Below, in pieces: positions 44,206 through 53,148 of a stretch of DNA of 64,000 bases; positions within the stretch are counted from its first letter, which is position 1, and each line of letters opens with the position of its first letter. The notes under the pieces were generated by a model. The model was not told where the DNA came from. It was given only the letters and a program-made list of their open reading frames with translations, and did not search any database. Both the position numbers and the translations under genes were made by a program. Source of the stretch: Thermoprotei archaeon (GTDB lineage: Archaea > Thermoproteota > Thermoprotei > Gearchaeales > WAQG01); the NCBI GenBank assembly GCA_038881895.1, contig JAVZOV010000001.1:124001-188000 (forward strand), read 5' to 3'.

Positions 44206-44622
44206 ATGGGGTTAAAAAAATTGAGTATCCTGGGACCTGGTTTCATAAGAAGTATGACTGATTGGATAAATGAGCAGAAAAACCTACTCGATATAGCTAA
44301 AGAGAACGAGAAATATTTTGAAAAGGCAGATAGATTAACATTAATGTTAGCTGCAAGAACAGCTTGTACGCAAGCAATCAAAACATTGAGAGGATTTGAG
44401 AATTGGTTACAAAATCCAGTCATAATAAGTGTTATGCCTGAAGACATGCTTCGTGAAGTCCACACGAAACTTTGGGAAACCATGATAAAGTTAATTGAGT
44501 TTGATATTAAGCATACTGGGGAATTTGTTGAGTATGTAAAGAGTGCAAACGTGGATATACCGCAATTACTTTTGAAAGTTGGTAAGAGTGAAGAGAGTAG
44601 AGGACCACCTTTATCATTATAG
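44206..44622 (+). CDS. Helical protein, DUF2153-like
   Basis: 138 aa almost all helix. It has ILGPGFIRSMTDWINEQKNL, then repeated amphipathic helices (MLAARTACTQAIKTLRGFEN, EDMLREVHTKLWETMIKLIE), resembling archaeal DUF2153. No catalytic motif is visible. It sits 80 bases after the proton ATPase on the same strand. Confidence 0.55.
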   Translation: MGLKKLSILGPGFIRSMTDWINEQKNLLDIAKENEKYFEKADRLTLMLAARTACTQAIKTLRGFENWLQNPVIISVMPEDMLREVHTKLWETMIKLIEFDIKHTGEFVEYVKSANVDIPQLLLKVGKSEESRGPPLSL

Positions 44623-44624
44623 AG

Positions 44625-45092
44625 TTATAATCTAATCATCCATTTTTTAATAAATAAAAGATACAGTGCTATGCCTATGAGTATAAAGCTAGAAAGCATT
44701 ATGACATCCTTTATAGATGATGGTGGAGTAGTTGTTGTCAGCATATTATTGCTAATGTATAAATAGTCACTAGAAATCCATCCGTATTTACTAAAGTGTG
44801 CTCTAGCTTTAAAGGATGTAAGTCCGGTCACATTACCGATAACCTTTATGTACGATGACGGTGAATTATTGCTATAAACATTCCATTCAGCAATAATAGT
44901 ATTATTCATTATTAGTTGTACCTGATCTAAGTATCCATCAGTAGATGAATTAAAATAAACATTAACACGTATGCTGTTTCTTCCATCTATATTAATTAGA
45001 TCCAAAATTATTGAGGGTGAAGCATATGAATTGGGCATTAGGTAGAGAATTATCAATATGGTTAACATTAATACACCGATTTTTTCTCTCAT
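44625..45092 (-). CDS. Secreted, C-terminally anchored small protein
   Basis: 155 aa. A Sec-type signal peptide (REKIGVLMLTILIILYLMPN, likely cut after SYA) is followed by one beta-sandwich domain (SIRVNVYFNSSTDGYLDQVQ) with several N-x-S/T sites, and a C-terminal helix (VIMLSSFILIGIALYLLFI) and basic end. An extracellular anchored domain; function unknown. Divergent from the GlmU-like gene with a 61-base gap. Confidence 0.7.
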   Translation of the reverse strand: MREKIGVLMLTILIILYLMPNSYASPSIILDLINIDGRNSIRVNVYFNSSTDGYLDQVQLIMNNTIIAEWNVYSNNSPSSYIKVIGNVTGLTSFKARAHFSKYGWISSDYLYISNNMLTTTTPPSSIKDVIMLSSFILIGIALYLLFIKKWMIRL

Positions 45093-45153
45093 GTTATACC
45101 CACATGCATTATTTAATCAAAGTTTATATATTTCTTTCTAATTATATTTCATA

Positions 45154-46401
45154 ATGAACATAGTAATATTTGAAGATTCAAAACAACTTCATCCCTTTAC
45201 TCTTCTTAAACCATCTTTTGAAATATTTCATGGTGCTTATAGCATATTGTCCTTTTTTACTTCAACATTTTCATCTAATGACAAATTAAAAATATTCGTA
45301 GCTTCACTGCGCAATGAAATAATGGATGAATTAAAGTCTAGATTTGGAGCACAAAAAATATGGAATGAATCGATGGGTAGTGATTCAATAATAATAAATG
45401 GGCGAGCTATAATTAATGAGCAGCTAATTAAGCTTCTAAACAAAGTAATAAGTAATCCTCCTTCAACGAATAAGCTATTTTTTAGTGAGAATGGTTCCTT
45501 AGTAATTGGATACTTAATTAATGATGTATCAGCTTTTTTAAATGATATAATGAAGGGGGTAATTAATACAAGTGAGGTAACAAAAATACCAGGACTGCGA
45601 ACGTTTGAAAACATTTGGGATTATATAGTGTTAAATAAAACACTGATGCTGCAGCATTCGGCTTTTCTGAAAAATAAATTACACGATACTGAATACAAAG
45701 ATGTTTATACTATGGGTTCTGTAGAAGTTGAGAATTCAGTGATTTTTAATACAAAAAATGGTCCGATAATTATTGGTGATAAGTGTTATATTCAGGGGCC
45801 TAGCCGCATAGAAGGTCCGACATTTATTGGTGATAATGTGATGATAACTGCACACGCTCATATAAGAGGTTCATCGATTGGTTCAAATTCAATCATCGGT
45901 GGTGAAGTCACTAACAGCATAATATCGATGAACACCAATTCTCGTCATCAAAGTTATATTGGAGATTCATACATAGGTGAGTATGTAAATGTTGGTGCAT
46001 TAACAGTTTTTTCGAACGTAAAAAATACAATGGGTTATATAAACGTTGACCTCTATGATCGAAAAATAAGAACTAATTTAACTAAGTTAGGTGCCTTTGT
46101 GGGCGATCACGTGAAAATCTCCGTTGGAACCACGATTTATGGTGGAAAAATCATTGGTGCGTCTGCACACATTTATTCAAAAGCAGACAGAAGCATTCCC
46201 TCGTTTACTATATGGCTAGGAGACAAAGAAAAAGCATTTGAACTAGAAATAGAGTCAGTAATAGAAAGTGCGAAACGTTTTATGAAAAGTAAAGGTAAGA
46301 TTATGAGTCTTGAATATGAGCAATTGTTACGTGATGCATTTAAAAAAACAGAAATCGAGCGAGAAAAATTTGGTGTAATAAGAGGGAAAGCAATGTTTTA
46401 G
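45154..46401 (+). CDS. GlmU-like sugar nucleotidyltransferase/LbH protein
   Basis: 415 aa. Opens MNIVIFEDSKQLHPFTLLKP as in the unusual GlmU-like family (TIGR03991 type), with a short nucleotidyltransferase-like first half lacking the usual GxGTRL. A left-handed beta-helix follows: GPIIIGDKCYIQGPSRIEGP, then GDNVMITAHAHIRGSSIGSN and SYIGEYVNVGALTVFSNVKN. It probably transfers an acetyl and/or nucleotidyl group to a sugar phosphate, possibly GlcN-1-P, in the path fed by GlmS at 36430. Its stop is 3 bases from the valS stop, converging. Confidence 0.75.
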   Translation: MNIVIFEDSKQLHPFTLLKPSFEIFHGAYSILSFFTSTFSSNDKLKIFVASLRNEIMDELKSRFGAQKIWNESMGSDSIIINGRAIINEQLIKLLNKVISNPPSTNKLFFSENGSLVIGYLINDVSAFLNDIMKGVINTSEVTKIPGLRTFENIWDYIVLNKTLMLQHSAFLKNKLHDTEYKDVYTMGSVEVENSVIFNTKNGPIIIGDKCYIQGPSRIEGPTFIGDNVMITAHAHIRGSSIGSNSIIGGEVTNSIISMNTNSRHQSYIGDSYIGEYVNVGALTVFSNVKNTMGYINVDLYDRKIRTNLTKLGAFVGDHVKISVGTTIYGGKIIGASAHIYSKADRSIPSFTIWLGDKEKAFELEIESVIESAKRFMKSKGKIMSLEYEQLLRDAFKKTEIEREKFGVIRGKAMF

Positions 46402-46404
46402 TCA

Positions 46405-48837
46405 TTAATGCTTTGTTATCGTGAATTCTATCTCCGGATACCCTTCAACTTTCTCTTCACCATTACCGTCACCTGTTATGATTAGATTTTGTATTTTTAA
46501 CGTGCCTTGTATGTCCTGCATATGGTTGCTTAATAATTCTTTATATGTTCTTGTATAAATAATGGCTTTAGGTATCGATGCATTTAAAGGTATTCTGGCC
46601 TTTGCTTTTGCTCGTCGCATGGATTTAATCACCTTAATTATTACATCACCCTTTATTATAGCCTCCTTATCTATTCTTTCTACCTTCACAGATGACCATT
46701 TAGCTAGATGTATGCTCTTTATTCCGGTTGTTTGTGAATAAAATCTGCTGTAAATCTCATCAGTAATATAAGGTGCGAATGGTGCCAATAACAATAGTAT
46801 TCTAAGGAGAACTTCATGCAATGTGTATTTTGCTGCGTACTTATCATCGTCATCATCTGATTTTAGTCGATATTTTACAGCCTCTAAATAATCATCACAA
46901 AATATATGCCACGTAAAATCTCTTATAGCTGTGGATGCGCTCATGTAGTCAAAATTTTCCATACTTTCAGTAACTTTTGATGTCAATTCTTCCATTAAAG
47001 ATATTATCCATTTATCGAGCAATCTCAGTTTTGGCTCCTTATCAAAACGTACATCAGTGCCAGCCTCTAACATTATAAACCTTGCTGCATTCCACAGCTT
47101 TGTAAGGAAGCGCCAATTGAAATCTACATCTTCCCAACGGAATCTTATATCTGACCCAGTAGTAGCGCCAGTAGCAGCCCAGAGTCTAAATGCATCTGCA
47201 CCATATTTATCCAGCACTTCTCTTAACGCAACATAATTGCCATAACTCTTATGCATCATTCGTCCATCAGTACCTCTAACCATTCCATTTATTAAGACAG
47301 TTTTATATGGAGCATAACCAAAAAGGGTTACATGTCTTACCATTAAATAATAATCCCATGTTCGTATTATATCATAACCGTTTGGTTGTAGATCTGCAGG
47401 TAATAAACGTTGATCAAAATTATCAGGCCAACCTGCATGAACAGCGCACGTTATGCTTGAATCCATCCATGTATCCATGACGTCGCTTTCCCCAATAAAC
47501 TCAGTAGAATCACAATACGGACATTTATCGATCCTTGGTTTTTCAGACCTAGGATCTACAGGTAACCACTCAGGCTCTGCTACTATTGTAGCCCCACATT
47601 TCTTACAATACCATACAGGTATTGGTGTTGCAAAAAGTCGCTGTCTGGATATAACCCAATCCCAGTCTAATGAATTAACCCAATCTATTAACCTTTTTTT
47701 AGCATGCTCTGGAACCCATTTAACTTTATCAGCGCACTTCAGAATTTGATCCTTAAGATCCATGGTACGAACAAACCACTGGGAACGTGAAAGTATCTCG
47801 ATAGGAGTGTGACATCTCCAACACGTTCCAACAGTACTTTCAATGTCAACAGTCTTAACTAATAACTTATGTTCCTTAAGTATTTCGACCATTTTCTTTC
47901 GAGCATCATTCACACTCAAACCCTTTACCAATCCAGAATTTTCTTTCATTATTCCATGCTCGTTGATCATTTCTCTAACAGGCAATGAATAACGCTTTTG
48001 CCATTTCACATCAGTTTTATCACCATATGTCGATACCATCACAATGCCAGTACCAAAATTAGGATCAACGTCCTTATCAGCGATAACTGGTACTTCATAA
48101 TTGTAAATCGGAACACGGATTTTCTTATTAATAAGATGAGCATATCTGTTGTCATTGGGATTTATCATTACTGCAACACAAGCTGATATCAATTCTGGTC
48201 TTGTAGTAGCAATAGTTACTGGTGAATTATCATCAGCTTTAAAAAAGTTAACATAATATAACTTACTTGGTTTACTTACATACTCGACTTCAGCCTCTGC
48301 AATAGCTGTTTCACAACGTGGACACCAATATATTGGGTGTGCGCTTTTATAAATCAAACCTTTTTTATACATGAGAATAAACGACAATTGTGTCTTTCTC
48401 CAATAATCAGGGTCCATGGTCTTATACTCTAAACTCCAATCTATGGATATTCCAAGACGAATCACATCTTTTTTCATCTCCTCAATCCATTTCTCAGTAT
48501 ACTCCCTGGATAATCTAATGAAAGCTTGTGGAGACATCTCACTCTTACGCTTACCTAGTATGTTTTCTACTCTAACTTCGGTAGGTAATCCATGACAATC
48601 CCAACCTTGTGGAAAATGCACATTAAAACCTCTCATTCTTTTGTATCTTGCAACAAAATCAAAATAGCACCAGTTTAATGCATTACCTACGTGAAATTCT
48701 CCACTAGGATATGGTGGAGGCGTATCTATCGCGTACGTAGGTCTTGACTTATCTAAACGATCAAATCTATAGAGATCCTTCCAAAAATTAACTAATCTTT
48801 CTTCAACAGATTTAAAATTATATCTGGTCTCCATCAT
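46405..48837 (-). CDS. valS: Valyl-tRNA synthetase
   Basis: 810 aa class I synthetase, archaeal length. The HIGH box is YPSGEFHVGNALNW (HVGN), editing domain has TTRPELISACVAVMI, zinc CxxC pairs are CRCETA-like (YWCPRCETAIAEAEV), YCKKCG and KCPYCDS. The KMSKS loop reads MVRGTDGRMMHKSYGN, i.e. MMHKS instead of KMSKS. The anticodon-binding domain starts about residue 620. Unusual loop may affect ATP binding; the rest is normal. Confidence 0.95.
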   Translation of the reverse strand: MMETRYNFKSVEERLVNFWKDLYRFDRLDKSRPTYAIDTPPPYPSGEFHVGNALNWCYFDFVARYKRMRGFNVHFPQGWDCHGLPTEVRVENILGKRKSEMSPQAFIRLSREYTEKWIEEMKKDVIRLGISIDWSLEYKTMDPDYWRKTQLSFILMYKKGLIYKSAHPIYWCPRCETAIAEAEVEYVSKPSKLYYVNFFKADDNSPVTIATTRPELISACVAVMINPNDNRYAHLINKKIRVPIYNYEVPVIADKDVDPNFGTGIVMVSTYGDKTDVKWQKRYSLPVREMINEHGIMKENSGLVKGLSVNDARKKMVEILKEHKLLVKTVDIESTVGTCWRCHTPIEILSRSQWFVRTMDLKDQILKCADKVKWVPEHAKKRLIDWVNSLDWDWVISRQRLFATPIPVWYCKKCGATIVAEPEWLPVDPRSEKPRIDKCPYCDSTEFIGESDVMDTWMDSSITCAVHAGWPDNFDQRLLPADLQPNGYDIIRTWDYYLMVRHVTLFGYAPYKTVLINGMVRGTDGRMMHKSYGNYVALREVLDKYGADAFRLWAATGATTGSDIRFRWEDVDFNWRFLTKLWNAARFIMLEAGTDVRFDKEPKLRLLDKWIISLMEELTSKVTESMENFDYMSASTAIRDFTWHIFCDDYLEAVKYRLKSDDDDDKYAAKYTLHEVLLRILLLLAPFAPYITDEIYSRFYSQTTGIKSIHLAKWSSVKVERIDKEAIIKGDVIIKVIKSMRRAKAKARIPLNASIPKAIIYTRTYKELLSNHMQDIQGTLKIQNLIITGDGNGEEKVEGYPEIEFTITKH

Positions 48838-49089
48838 TCTACATCACTATCTTAGACCTTGCCTGTATACTGAGAATTACTGATTTAACACTGATATATA
48901 GCTTTTTAATAGTATTTCTTTGATTTTGCTGCAAACTTACATGTTTGTGTATACTAGGCATGACAAGTTCACAAAATTATGGTTTAGGAATATTTAAGTA
49001 TTACTAGTTCACTCACCAAACAATAGAAATATAACATTTTATTCATTTTTCTAAAAATTAACTCTGCTCGAGTGGTTTGCTTATAGAAT

Positions 49090-49320
49090 AGGTGCCCAGA
49101 AAACCTAGGGTTTAACTCTGGGATTAATGAGCAAAAGTTTAGACACGAAGTTAGCTCACTAATTTAGATGTTCCTGATGTGGATGGAAAGACATCTGAAT
49201 TGGAGTAAAAACATAGCTCATAGGATAAAAGCTCTATGGGATAGTGGAGCTGCGAGCACCTCAAACCAGCAGATGAGGGAGTGAACATAAAGCTCATCCT
49301 AAACGCTGGAAGCTCATGAC
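49090..49320 (+). mobile_element. Solo IS605-derived element (copy 4)
   Basis: Begins gtgcccagaaaacc, hairpin region ctagggtttaactctggg and gattaatgag; interior has catagctcataggataaaag, tctatgggatagtggagctg and cctcaaaccagcagatgagg; ends taaacgctggaagctcatg. This is the same module order as copy 3 and it lies on the plus strand. Both ends are degenerate at the right hairpin. The rest of the 48838-49396 interval shows no gene. Confidence 0.75.
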
Positions 49321-49396
49321 TACATTTGCAAATTTTCCTAACAGGTTTTTATGTAAACTTTATTAAGCATAAATTACAGTATAGTTTGTAATAAAA

Positions 49397-50221
49397 ATGG
49401 GCAAAGATGTCAGCGACTCACTGGATGACTATTATAGAGTAATTAGTAATAAAAATGCTTGGCGGATAATAAGTTATATTGGTGAAAATGGTTCTGTTAG
49501 AGCGACAAAGGCTATTAGGGACCTCAACATATCTGCGGGCCTTTTTTATGATACAATAAAGCGATTTGATGATATAATCCTTAAACAGGAAGATGGGACA
49601 TATACATTGAGTGAACGTGGGCGTGTAGTATATTGGTTGATAAGACAAGACGATGCACAGATAAGAAGAGCATATAATGTAGAATTAATTAAGTTTATTT
49701 ATAAGCTCAAACCATTATTTCCTTTAGAATTGTTTAGGTTAATGGACAGTATGCCATATCATTATAAAGTTCTTACATCAGTTGTGATGATACTTTCTTT
49801 TGCATTGATATCTGGTTTCACGAATATTAGGGCTGTTCTAATATATGGTTGGCCAACAATCTCATCATTCGGAGAAACAGTCATCTGGTACATGGTAAAT
49901 ATATTAATACTATTCTTAATAATGTTTCCAATAACAAAATTGCTTAATAGAAATGTTTCTGCAATGAGCTTTTTAACCACTTTACCTCTCGCGTTTTGGC
50001 CACAAGTAGTGTACATGTTATTCATGTGGGTTATCCGTATTACACAAGGTTACTACCCCAGATTTTCGTATTTAACAGGTGCAGCTCTTTCTATCTTCAC
50101 AGTCTTTATGATATCTACTCATTTATATGTAATAGGTAAAGTTAATATTGAATATTCTATGATAATTGCTCTTTTGCTGCTAATAATTTCATTGCTCGCG
50201 ATTTTGGCGTTTTTTATATAA
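49397..50221 (+). CDS. Winged-helix plus multi-pass membrane protein
   Basis: 274 aa. Residues about 12-85 form a winged helix (NAWRIISYIGENGSVRATKA ... TYTLSERGRVVYWLI). About 120-274 has five membrane helices in a Yip1-like arrangement (LTSVVMILSFALISGF, VNILILFLIMFPIT, MSFLTTLPLAFWPQVVYMLF). A membrane-tethered transcription regulator is the likeliest role. It is flanked on both sides by same-orientation solo elements (49090-49320 and 50226-50430), with the second starting 4 bases after its stop. Confidence 0.75.
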   Translation: MGKDVSDSLDDYYRVISNKNAWRIISYIGENGSVRATKAIRDLNISAGLFYDTIKRFDDIILKQEDGTYTLSERGRVVYWLIRQDDAQIRRAYNVELIKFIYKLKPLFPLELFRLMDSMPYHYKVLTSVVMILSFALISGFTNIRAVLIYGWPTISSFGETVIWYMVNILILFLIMFPITKLLNRNVSAMSFLTTLPLAFWPQVVYMLFMWVIRITQGYYPRFSYLTGAALSIFTVFMISTHLYVIGKVNIEYSMIIALLLLIISLLAILAFFI

Positions 50222-50225
50222 AAAC

Positions 50226-50430
50226 GAGTGCCCAGAAAACCTAGAACTTTGGGCAAAATTTAAATACTCTAAAACTAAACATTTAATGAGATGTTCCATC
50301 ATAGGAGAACATGTATAAACATAATCTATACCTTAACGAGAGTCATGGGATGGGGAAGTTGTGAGTTTCCCAAACGAGCAAATGTGACTGAAAGCGTAAA
50401 GTCTCAGTTAAACGTTGAAAGCTCACAACA
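50226..50430 (+). mobile_element. Solo IS605-derived element (copy 5)
   Basis: Starts gagtgcccagaaaacctag, aactttgggc and ttaatgagatgttcc; the interior has gagtcatgggatggggaag, ttgtgagtttcccaaacg and caaatgtgactgaaagcgta; ends aaacgttgaaagctcac. Modules and order match copies 3 and 4, same strand as copy 4. The hairpin stems have drifted. Confidence 0.72.
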
Positions 50431-50461
50431 TTAGCCATGGAGCAGTTCACATAAACCTGAA

Positions 50462-51277
50462 GTGAAGTGTATGTGCAGTATTTTGTATAAAGATATAAAG
50501 GTGAAATTTGACATCATAGGTGATCTGGCAATTATTAAAAATCGTGATTTAAGCTACGAAATGCTTCAAGAAATAGGTAATTTAATTATTGCTCTAAGCT
50601 ATGCAAGGTCTGTCTATTCACAGGTAGGTCCTCACTCAGGATTAGAACGTAAACGTGCTGTTAAATGGGTTGCTGGGGAAAAGCGAACTGTTACGTTTCA
50701 TAAAGAAAATGATTACATACTTAAGATTGATATTGATAAAGTGTTCTTTACTCCTCGGCTGCATGCTGAACACTTAAGAATTGGTAGAATAGTAAAACCA
50801 GGTGAACGTGTATTTAACATGTTCTCAGGTGTTGGTGCTTTTTCTATATCCATAGCTCTTTATTCGAAGCCCGAAGTCGTCATTTCTACTGATATAAATG
50901 AGTATGCAGCAAGACTTACTTTAGAAAATGCACGAATAAATAATGTATCATCTGTTATTGAAGTCATAAGATCTGATGCTGGATTTCTAAGTGAAGGTTT
51001 TAATAATACATTTGATAGAATTTTAATGCCTCTTCCCCTGTTAGCAAAGGAATATTTTATTCAAGCAGTGAAAGCATTAAAAAAAGAAGGTTGGGTACAT
51101 GTTTATGATATGTACAGAGGAAGGAGGAAACGAGATGCTATAGAATCAGCAATAACTGATTACAAAAGCTTATTAAAACAGTTAAACTTTTTTGACTATT
51201 ATATAAATGCACGTTCAATAGGTAGCATTGCTCCAAGAAGCTATAGAATAGCCATTGATATTTTTATTAAAAAATGA
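50462..51277 (+). CDS. trm5: Trm5/Tyw2-type tRNA methyltransferase
   Basis: 271 aa. SAM motif VFNMFSGVGAFSISIALYSK, VISTDINEYAARLTLENARI and the NPP-like loop FDRILMPLPLLAKEYF identify the Trm5 class, with an N-terminal part containing RSVYSQVGPHSGLERKRAVK. These enzymes form m1G37 of tRNA or act in wyosine synthesis. Shorter than full-length Trm5 (about 330-350 aa), lacking the first domain, so a Trm5c/Taw22- or Tyw2-like function cannot be excluded. GTG start. Confidence 0.82.
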   Translation: MKCMCSILYKDIKVKFDIIGDLAIIKNRDLSYEMLQEIGNLIIALSYARSVYSQVGPHSGLERKRAVKWVAGEKRTVTFHKENDYILKIDIDKVFFTPRLHAEHLRIGRIVKPGERVFNMFSGVGAFSISIALYSKPEVVISTDINEYAARLTLENARINNVSSVIEVIRSDAGFLSEGFNNTFDRILMPLPLLAKEYFIQAVKALKKEGWVHVYDMYRGRRKRDAIESAITDYKSLLKQLNFFDYYINARSIGSIAPRSYRIAIDIFIKK

Positions 51278-51279
51278 AC

Positions 51280-51735
51280 TTAATATTTGTAACTCAATTC
51301 GCTCATTATTAAGGGATATCTTTCTTTTATAGTATTCTCAATAACTCTTATATGTTCTTTCTTAAGATTTATTATTAAGTTTCCTTCTTTTACTCCAATC
51401 CATATCCACTCATTACTTTTTGTGGTTTGTAAATTAATGAAGAGTGTTGACCTTACCCTAAGCCTTGAGATTCCTATTAAATTAGAATCTTGCTTTGAAA
51501 CGTATATCTCGATAACATCGCCGTCGTTACTCATTAATGCATACATTCCTCCCCGTCGGAGTTTTAATGAGTTTATTATAGCCGAACTTGCTAAATCTAA
51601 ATGTGTGGAACGCGCTCCTTGAAAACCCTTAAAATGCACATAAAGCGGTGTAGACATACTGATTACTTCACCATTTGTTTTATATATAGTCACATCAGCA
51701 TCAAATTCTATTTTACCAACAGTATTGTGTGACAT
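51280..51735 (-). CDS. Beta-rich protein of unknown function
   Basis: 151 aa of alternating strands (DADVTIYKTNGEVISMSTPL, NSLKLRRGGMYALMSNDGDV, STLFINLQTTKSNEWIWIGV). No known motif seen. It converges with the Trm5-like gene with 2 bases between stops. Its ATG is at 51735. Confidence 0.55.
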   Translation of the reverse strand: MSHNTVGKIEFDADVTIYKTNGEVISMSTPLYVHFKGFQGARSTHLDLASSAIINSLKLRRGGMYALMSNDGDVIEIYVSKQDSNLIGISRLRVRSTLFINLQTTKSNEWIWIGVKEGNLIINLKKEHIRVIENTIKERYPLIMSELSYKY

Positions 51736-52057
51736 GTTGTATCAATTATGATGATTCATGATCAAAATATATAGCTTTATTGATTGTTGTTAATTCATGG
51801 AATGAACAATGTGTTTTAACTTTCCAGCAACATATATATTTGACCTCCTCTTCGCACTTAAGCCAGTAATTCACTTTGAGCGATATTGGTTTATGGTGTA
51901 CTGTTCTTAACATTTATTGTTTCATTACTGGTTTGTCTCAGACTCATTACTAGGTTTTGTTACTAGATTTCAGCTCTTCTGTCGAAAGTGGGTCTCAGTG
52001 ATGGAGGTGTCTGAGGTGGAAGCCGAGCTTTAGCCTTTTAACCTTTTTACAAATAAT

Positions 52058-52195
52058 TTGACAAGAAAGTTAGAGCTTTAGCTCTGGAATGAACGAAAGT
52101 AAACATGATGTTAACTCAATAAATTTTGGATGTTCCCATACAAAAGCATGACTTACTCAATGCTCAACTCATGGAAAAGAGGCTTAAAGAGTGGG
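52058..52195 (+). mobile_element. Decayed solo IS605-derived element (copy 6)
   Basis: TTGAC end, aagaaagttag, hairpin AGAGCTttAGCTCT (imperfect), ggaatgaacg and later ggatgttcccatac match the left part of copies 1 and 3. The right end is not convincing; ctcatggaaaagaggc may be its remains. The rest of the 51736-52226 interval, including a T-rich part, shows nothing more. Confidence 0.55.
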
Positions 52196-52226
52196 CTTTT
52201 TACTGAATTCATTGTATATTGTAGTA

Positions 52227-53018
52227 TTATCGAATGGGTTTTTCTTTATGAGAAACTAATACGTGGTGTAAACTGTCATATTTAATGTTTATAGTGTTTG
52301 GTATTTCTTCACCAACTGAAAATATTCGAGTATTCGAAATTTTTGATAACCATGAGATGAGTTCTCTTGCAAATTTTAGCTTTTTCATTTTAGTATCAGA
52401 TGCTTTAGTAATGCTTGTTAACCACGGTTTAGAATATTTTCCAACAAAGCCTTTAAAACTCCAACCTAGTAATACGATGTTTTTTGCTTTAAAATGTTCG
52501 GCAAAAAAGACTGCTCTATCACCATCTGTAAATCCGCCAAAGTTATATACCCCATTGCATGGCTCAACTTGACATGTTCCAATGACTTGACCTTTTAATT
52601 TAGGCACTGTATAACGTAATTTGTCAATATTGTCACCATGTCCATGAACTACTACTATTGATCCTTTTGATGAAGCTTCCAAAATACTCTCCATTCTTCC
52701 ATCAAGATCTGTAAATACGAAATTTGGTACTATGTTACTTTCTAGAAGCCTTGTAACAGACCCGTCAGCTGCCATTACGATTACTTTATTAACAATCTTT
52801 AAAGTTCGCTCAACAGCTTCATCGAGCTCAGGAGCAGCACCATAAACGAAAACTGTTTTTCCCGTTATTAATTTGCTTAGATGATTTAAGTTAGCTTGTT
52901 CCTTTTTTCTTAATAATATAGAAAGTATTTTGCACGCTCGTATATCTGATAGTTTATTGTACCCCATGGATAAACGTATTTTCTCATACCATGGTAGCCA
53001 GTTTTCTAATGCAACCAC
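52227..53018 (-). CDS. mptE: 6-hydroxymethyl-dihydropterin pyrophosphokinase MptE
   Basis: 263 aa. Archaeal, non-homologous counterpart of FolK in the pathway to methanopterin or folate-type cofactors. Typical elements are VFVYGAAPELDEAVERTL, VIVMAADGSVTRLLES, FVFTDLDGRMESILEA and VVVHGHGDNIDKL; the TDLDG and HGHGDN motifs hold metal and nucleotide. Isolated gene. Confidence 0.88.
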   Translation of the reverse strand: MVALENWLPWYEKIRLSMGYNKLSDIRACKILSILLRKKEQANLNHLSKLITGKTVFVYGAAPELDEAVERTLKIVNKVIVMAADGSVTRLLESNIVPNFVFTDLDGRMESILEASSKGSIVVVHGHGDNIDKLRYTVPKLKGQVIGTCQVEPCNGVYNFGGFTDGDRAVFFAEHFKAKNIVLLGWSFKGFVGKYSKPWLTSITKASDTKMKKLKFARELISWLSKISNTRIFSVGEEIPNTINIKYDSLHHVLVSHKEKPIR

Positions 53019-53148
53019 ATTCTATAAAAGTACGGATCTGATATAAAGATGCATTGAATAAAATTGTTTTAAGTAATTTAAAGAAGAAAATTTTACAGGT
53101 TTAAAATTTCCTAAGATTCTTATTAAAAATAAAAATGTTATGCTATGT

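Noticed and set aside
51740-51775. C/D box RNA starting ATGATGATTCATGATCA
   Set aside because: Two C-box-like motifs are present, but no D box at suitable distance on the plus strand.
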